From positions 2,728,001 to 2,792,000 of the forward strand of contig NZ_CP064654.1 in NCBI RefSeq assembly GCF_015529805.1: DNA of 64,000 nucleotides, read 5' to 3'. The position numbers and the translations under genes were made by a program. The DNA is from Qipengyuania soli. GTDB taxonomy: Bacteria; Pseudomonadota; Alphaproteobacteria; Sphingomonadales; Sphingomonadaceae. Numbering within the stretch: the stretch's first letter is position 1; every line of letters begins with the position of its first letter. The notes beneath the pieces are model-generated. The model was given only the letters and a program-made list of their open reading frames with translations. It was not told where the DNA came from and did no database searches. Shown piece after piece: positions 60,327 through 64,000 of the stretch.

Positions 60327-61850
60327 TCAGCCGGTTATCGAGACGGCAGGGAAATCGATTTCGACAAGCATTCCGTCATCGGTGAACCGGCGTTCGAAAT
60401 GTCCTTGCAGCTGGCTTTCGATCGCCATGCGCAGAAGGCGCGAGCCGAAGCCCTCGCGGTCCTGAACCTGGTCTACTTCGACCGGGCTACCGGTTTCGGA
60501 CCATATGACATGGATGCGACCCCCCTCCTCTGTGGAGGAGGCAATCGTCACCTGCACGCGACCCTTGCCATTCGACAGCGCGCCGTACTTTGCCGAATTG
60601 GTCGCAAGCTCATGGAAGATGAGCGCCAGAGGTGTCGCTGCCCTTGCGCCGATTGCGACATCGTCACCGGCGATTTCCACGCGGTCGCTGCCGTCGTGAT
60701 AGGGCGCGAGCAGGTCGCCCAGCAGGCCCTTGAGGCAATCACTGCTACGGCCTTCGAGCGGGCGGACATAATCGTGTGCCGTACCGAGCGAGCGGACCGC
60801 CGCACTCAGCTCGCTGGCGAATTCGGCGACTTCATGACGTCCGCGCGACCTGATCGCTATAAGCCCCGAAATGACCGCGAAGATGTTCTTGATGCGGTGC
60901 GACAGCTCGTTGGCGAGCAGGTCGTTTGCCTCGCGCTGGCGGTGTTCGCGGTCGATGTCGATGAGTGTCCCGACCCATCGCCGTTCACCCTGCGGGGTCT
61001 CGATGGGAACGACGCGTGACAGCGACCAGCGCCATTCGCCATTAGCCTGCTTGAGCCTGACCTCGTCTTCGAACGGCTCGCCACGCGATGCCGAATCCTG
61101 GAAGGCGGGGGCGCTGCGGGCGAAGTCTTCCGGGTGGATACTCGCGCTCCACTCGGCCACGGTCTTCGGAGCCGGTGCACCGGTGAGTTCCATCCAGCGG
61201 GCGTTGAAATAGTCGAAATTCAGCCCCTCATCAGCCGACCAGGCGATGCCGGGGAAGGAATCGAGCACCTGCTGGATGCGCTGCTGGGCAGCTTCCTGCT
61301 CGATGGAGCGCTCTTCAGACTGTCGTTGCGAGGCGAGGCGCCGCATGACAGCCAGCCCGAGAGTTTCCAGCGTCTGGCGCTGTAGGTCGGACAGTCCCTC
61401 GGGACGGGGCACGGTGTCGATCACGCACAGCGCACCCAGTGGCGCACCCTCGGCAGAAATCAGGGGCTGACCTGCGTAGAAGCGGATACCGAGTTCTCCG
61501 GTCACCAGCGGATTTTCGGAGAAGCGCGGGTCACGCGTCGCATCGGTAACAACCATGGCGGAATCGCCCAGCATGGCATGGGCACAGAAGCTGGTCGGGC
61601 GCGGGGTTTCCTCATCTGCCACGCCAAGCCGAGCGAGGAAGACTTGCCGCTCGCTCTTCACCATGGTCACCATGGCCATGGGGGTCTGGCAAATCTCCGC
61701 GGCCAGGGCTGCAATTCCCTTCAGCTCTGCGTCATCGACAAGCGCACCCGTGCCATGAGCAGCCAGCACCATAAGGCGCTGGTCTTCTCCACAATACGCC
61801 TGCGCTGGCTTTTCGCCGCGCGGCCATAAGTCGCTCGCTTTGTGATACAT
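60327..61850 (-). CDS. HWE-type sensor histidine kinase (GAF-PAS)
   Basis: A 507-residue soluble kinase with a GAF domain (about residues 36-180), a PAS/PAC domain (about 193-305) and an HWE kinase module: phospho-acceptor His318 in NELSHRIKNIFAVISGL, N-box HELATNSAKYGALS and the W-x-E motif in VIWSETG. HWE kinases of alphaproteobacteria often feed PhyR/EcfG general stress signalling or light sensing. No response regulator is adjacent, so it is an orphan here. A promoter lies just upstream, and no clear ribosome site precedes the ATG. Confidence 0.93.
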   Translation of the reverse strand: MYHKASDLWPRGEKPAQAYCGEDQRLMVLAAHGTGALVDDAELKGIAALAAEICQTPMAMVTMVKSERQVFLARLGVADEETPRPTSFCAHAMLGDSAMVVTDATRDPRFSENPLVTGELGIRFYAGQPLISAEGAPLGALCVIDTVPRPEGLSDLQRQTLETLGLAVMRRLASQRQSEERSIEQEAAQQRIQQVLDSFPGIAWSADEGLNFDYFNARWMELTGAPAPKTVAEWSASIHPEDFARSAPAFQDSASRGEPFEDEVRLKQANGEWRWSLSRVVPIETPQGERRWVGTLIDIDREHRQREANDLLANELSHRIKNIFAVISGLIAIRSRGRHEVAEFASELSAAVRSLGTAHDYVRPLEGRSSDCLKGLLGDLLAPYHDGSDRVEIAGDDVAIGARAATPLALIFHELATNSAKYGALSNGKGRVQVTIASSTEEGGRIHVIWSETGSPVEVDQVQDREGFGSRLLRMAIESQLQGHFERRFTDDGMLVEIDFPAVSITG

Positions 61851-61865
61851 CGGCCCGGACGCGAT

Positions 61866-61894
61866 AGATTAGCCGTTCCCGCACAGTTTGACAA
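61866..61894 (-). promoter_or_regulatory. Sigma-70-type promoter of the HWE kinase gene
   Basis: On the minus strand, TTGTCA (61894-61889) and TAATCT (61871-61866) are separated by 17 bases. A transcript would begin near 61859, only about ten bases before the ATG at 61850, so the mRNA would be almost leaderless, which agrees with the lack of a Shine-Dalgarno sequence. Confidence 0.6.
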
Positions 61895-62008
61895 AGAAAA
61901 TGCGCCCGACCGCACGTCGCTCGCCAAGGACTTAAGGTCGACCTACGCAACTCCACTCATGGTTACCAAGCTTTTAACACTTGCGACGATCCTCTATATT
62001 GCCGGGTC

Positions 62009-62584
62009 ATGGAGATGCGTGGGACAGACCTGAAGAAGCGTGGACGACTGCGCATGGGCCAGATCGGCGTCATGGCGACCCTGCTGCTGGCGACGGGACC
62101 AGCCCCCGCTTTCGGGGCGCCTTCGACCATTTCGGTGACCAATCCGCTGATGTTGCGCTTTGGCACTTTTGCGGTGCCCAGTTCAGGTTTCCGCGAGGTT
62201 TCGGCGAGCGGGGCGGTCAGCAGCGCAGGGATCTTTGCCCTTAGCAGCGCAGGAACGGGACCTGCCCGCTTCACGTTGCAGTACGACCGGGGCAACAATT
62301 CCAAGCGCCGGGTCGATGTGACCATTGATCTCGTCTTCTCGACCCCTTCTGCGTTTGCGCAGGGCGGGCTCACGGCGCGGCTCAGTCGCTACCAGTCGGA
62401 CATCCCCGGCTATCCCTCGATCGCGCCGGGGCAGATCGTTCGCGTCCAGCTGGACAACTGCCTCCAGCGGGTCTGTTCGATGTCCTTCAACCTGGGTGGA
62501 AGGCTCGATGTGGACCGGAGCTTTGGCGGGGGCAATGTCGCCATTCCGATTCCGGTCGATGCCGTACTGGTGTCCGAGCGCTGA
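62009..62584 (+). CDS. DUF4402-like secreted beta-rich protein (1)
   Basis: A 191-residue protein with an N-terminal hydrophobic segment (MATLLLATGPAPAFGAP), then a beta-rich body (STISVTNPLMLRFGTFAVPSSG, ARFTLQYDRGNNSKRRVDVTI) and a Cys pair (CLQRVC). It ends LGGRLDVDRSFGGGNVAIPI, which resembles the VGGTL end of DUF4402 proteins. The true start is uncertain (ATG at 62009, 62015, 62054 or 62072). First of four consecutive relatives and the most divergent. Confidence 0.75.
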   Translation: MEMRGTDLKKRGRLRMGQIGVMATLLLATGPAPAFGAPSTISVTNPLMLRFGTFAVPSSGFREVSASGAVSSAGIFALSSAGTGPARFTLQYDRGNNSKRRVDVTIDLVFSTPSAFAQGGLTARLSRYQSDIPGYPSIAPGQIVRVQLDNCLQRVCSMSFNLGGRLDVDRSFGGGNVAIPIPVDAVLVSER

Positions 62585-62585
62585 G

Positions 62586-63137
62586 ATGCAGGCACGCTGG
62601 CTCCTCGTCCTGGCGGGTCTTGCGGCAGGCAGCCATGGAGTCCCCGCGATTGCCGGCGGAAGTGCCGGGGCAAGCGGGATTGCAAGTGCAACGATCGTCG
62701 AGCCGATCGCCCTGCGTTCGATCGACCCGCTCCAATTCGGCGTGATTGCGGCGGCGCGTTCTGGAAGCGGATCGATCACGGTCGACCCGCAGACCGGGGC
62801 CAGCACGTTTTCGGGCAGCCTCGCTCCGGCATGCCCGCACAATGCCAGCTGTTTTGCGCGCCCGGCGCAGTTTGGAGTGACAGGTGAAGCAGGGCGTCGT
62901 TACCGGATCGATGCGCCCCAGGTGGCCAGCGCGGTGCGGCAGGAAGGCGGCTATGCCACCTTGCCGATCAGCGCGATAAGGATTTGGGTCGGGTCCGGTT
63001 CGGCGCAGGATCCAAGGGGACTGCTGGACGCGAGCGGCAATGACAGTTTTCGAGTCGGTGGAACGCTGTCTGTTCCTGCAGGCACTCAGCCGGGAATTTA
63101 CCAGGCAGAGCTCGCAGTGGTTGTTTCCTATGATTAA
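62586..63137 (+). CDS. DUF4402 family secreted protein (2)
   Basis: A 183-residue protein starting one base after the previous stop. Signal peptide (ending VPAIAGG), then the DUF4402 pattern: ATIVEPIALRSIDPLQFGVIAA, a Cys pair in CPHNASC, TGEAGRRYRIDAP, and the C-terminal FRVGGTLSVPAGTQPGIYQAELAVVVSYD. The family is secreted, all-beta and pilin-subunit-like in appearance. Probably co-transcribed with the first gene. Confidence 0.88.
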   Translation: MQARWLLVLAGLAAGSHGVPAIAGGSAGASGIASATIVEPIALRSIDPLQFGVIAAARSGSGSITVDPQTGASTFSGSLAPACPHNASCFARPAQFGVTGEAGRRYRIDAPQVASAVRQEGGYATLPISAIRIWVGSGSAQDPRGLLDASGNDSFRVGGTLSVPAGTQPGIYQAELAVVVSYD

Positions 63138-63275
63138 GGCGCTCCTAAGCTTGTGCGTAAAACCACGTAATTGCGGGTTATTTTCCCAGTAAGCCTTTCT
63201 TAAAAGCTACGCGGTATCCCTTAGCTCGCACCGGCTGCTGCTGGGCGCCATAGAAAGATACCAGGGGACACCTAA

Positions 63276-63758
63276 ATGAAGAAGATCGTTCTGGCGGCAG
63301 TCGTCGCTACCGCCGCAACCATCGCTGTCCCGGCCGCTGCGGCGCCGGGCGACACCGCAACCACCACGGGCTCGGCCACTGCAACCATCGTTGCACCGAT
63401 CTCGATTTCGCACGACGCTGCCTCGCTGAACTTCGGCGTTCTCGTATCGCCTTCGGCTGCCAGCCAGGTTACCGTCGTCGGCGCCAACGCGACCGTCACT
63501 TCGGGCGATGCAGTCCAGCTCGGCACGGGCGGGTCGGACTCGTTCACCGTTACGGGTGATGCGGGTCGCAGCTTCGCCATCGTGACCGGTGGCAACACCA
63601 TGGGCGGCATGTCGTTCACCACGACTGCTCCTGCTTCGGGCACCATCGGCGCCGGTGGCTCGACGCAGTTCTCGGTCGGCGGTGTGCTGAACATTCCGGC
63701 CAGCCAGGCTGCCGGTGTTTACACCACCACCTACAACGCAACCGTCACCTACAACTAA
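63276..63758 (+). CDS. DUF4402 family secreted protein (3)
   Basis: A 160-residue, very clean DUF4402 protein: signal peptide MKKIVLAAVVATAATIAVPAAAAP, then ATATIVAPISISHDAASLNFGVLVSPS, FTVTGDAGRSFAIV and FSVGGVLNIPASQAAGVYTTTYNATVTYN. It lacks cysteines and charged residues are few. A strong ribosome site (CAGGGGA) and 138 bases of AT-richer leader suggest its own, possibly strong, promoter. It is the best candidate for the major subunit if the cluster makes a fibre. Confidence 0.92.
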   Translation: MKKIVLAAVVATAATIAVPAAAAPGDTATTTGSATATIVAPISISHDAASLNFGVLVSPSAASQVTVVGANATVTSGDAVQLGTGGSDSFTVTGDAGRSFAIVTGGNTMGGMSFTTTAPASGTIGAGGSTQFSVGGVLNIPASQAAGVYTTTYNATVTYN

Positions 63759-63775
63759 GTAGCGTTTCGAGAAGG

Positions 63776-63806
63776 GCCGTCGGGCGGGTCATCCTGACCC
63801 GACGGC
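63776..63806 (+). terminator. Stem-loop between DUF4402 genes 3 and 4
   Basis: GCCGTCGGG (63776-63784) pairs with CCCGACGGC (63798-63806) over nine bases, and an alternative inner pairing GGGTC/GACCC is possible. No T-run follows. It may lower read-through or stabilise the upstream mRNA, as seen between major and minor subunit genes of fibre operons. Confidence 0.5.
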
Positions 63807-63828
63807 TCCCTCGTGCCGGACACGCATC

Positions 63829-64000
63829 ATGCGCACCGCCCTCCACAAGATAGCCAAAGGCCTGATGGCCGGCACGCTGGGGTTGGTGGCAGTTTCGGCG
63901 CAAGCGGCGCCCGGGAACACCAAGACTGTTTCCGGAACCGCCAATGTTACCATTGCCCAGCCGGCCCAAATCCAGAAGGTCGACGACCTGCGCTTCGGCG
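63829..64000 (+). CDS. DUF4402 family secreted protein (4), 3' truncated by the window
   Basis: The first 57 codons are visible. A signal peptide (MRTALHKIAKGLMAGTLGLV... ending AQAAPG) is followed by TVSGTANVTIAQPAQIQKVDDLRFG, the same N-terminal pattern as the preceding gene (TGSATATIVAPISI...LNFG). The frame is open to the right edge, so the length is unknown. It continues the tandem cluster beyond the window. Confidence 0.88.
   Translation, partial: MRTALHKIAKGLMAGTLGLVAVSAQAAPGNTKTVSGTANVTIAQPAQIQKVDDLRFG

Overview
The window is GC-rich, densely packed alphaproteobacterial DNA. The overall look is Sphingomonadales, probably Erythrobacteraceae: two large TonB-dependent receptors, a tandem DUF4402 cluster, GTG/TTG starts and very tight gene spacing. 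This placement is inferred from protein appearance only. There are no rRNA or tRNA genes, insertion sequences, phage genes or CRISPR arrays, and no gap longer than about 270 bases lacks a gene. It reads as ordinary chromosome with a few accessory islands.

Layout. 1-4.8 kb: tail of an exporter ABC protein, an M13 zinc peptidase, UppP, a GlsB-type stress membrane protein and a small acidic lipoprotein. 4.9-11.7 kb: phenylalanine hydroxylase, PPK2, then a minus-strand acyl-CoA catabolic operon (lipoprotein, acyl-CoA dehydrogenase, CaiB/BaiF CoA-transferase, thiolase, FAS1-like dehydratase) and a second acidic lipoprotein. 11.9-18.5 kb: RecQ; an SPFH / ribbon-helix-helix / two-TM operon behind an AT-rich palindrome; a beta-helix protein; and xth-ribA-GNAT. 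18.7-25.9 kb: lipoprotein alkaline phosphatase, LolA, L33 (rpmG, 55 aa), an arfB-rluA-pabBC operon and a HerA-like DUF853 ATPase. 25.9-39.3 kb: a two-component system next to a six-EF-hand protein, VOC protein, M24 and S9 peptidases, a thioesterase, two tandem membrane diguanylate cyclases, and alanine dehydrogenase divergent from an Lrp regulator. 39.4-45.3 kb: two TonB-dependent receptors. 45.3-57.5 kb: DUF389 protein, FtsK, a ThiE-like protein, YggS, GlnD, an acyl-CoA ligase, and lgt-midA-DUF2147. 57.5-61.9 kb: an osmoprotectant ABC system with a fused permease/binding protein, a lipoprotein and an HWE histidine kinase. 62.0-64.0 kb: four consecutive DUF4402-type secreted proteins, the last cut by the window edge.

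Themes. Envelope biogenesis is strongly represented (UppP, Lgt, LolA, several lipoproteins, peptidases), as is peptide and amino-acid use (M13, M24, S9, two TonB receptors, Ald with Lrp, PhhA). Signalling includes one OmpR-type pair, one HWE kinase, two GGDEF proteins and GlnD. Gene packing is extreme. Operon genes overlap through all four NTGA tetramers, and four convergent pairs share a CTAG as both stop codons. Two genes appear to use very rare starts: AUU for the S9 peptidase and CUG for RibA. The most system-like unexplained units are the SPFH/RHH/two-TM operon, the EF-hand/two-component locus and the DUF4402 array. None of them can be called a new system from sequence alone.
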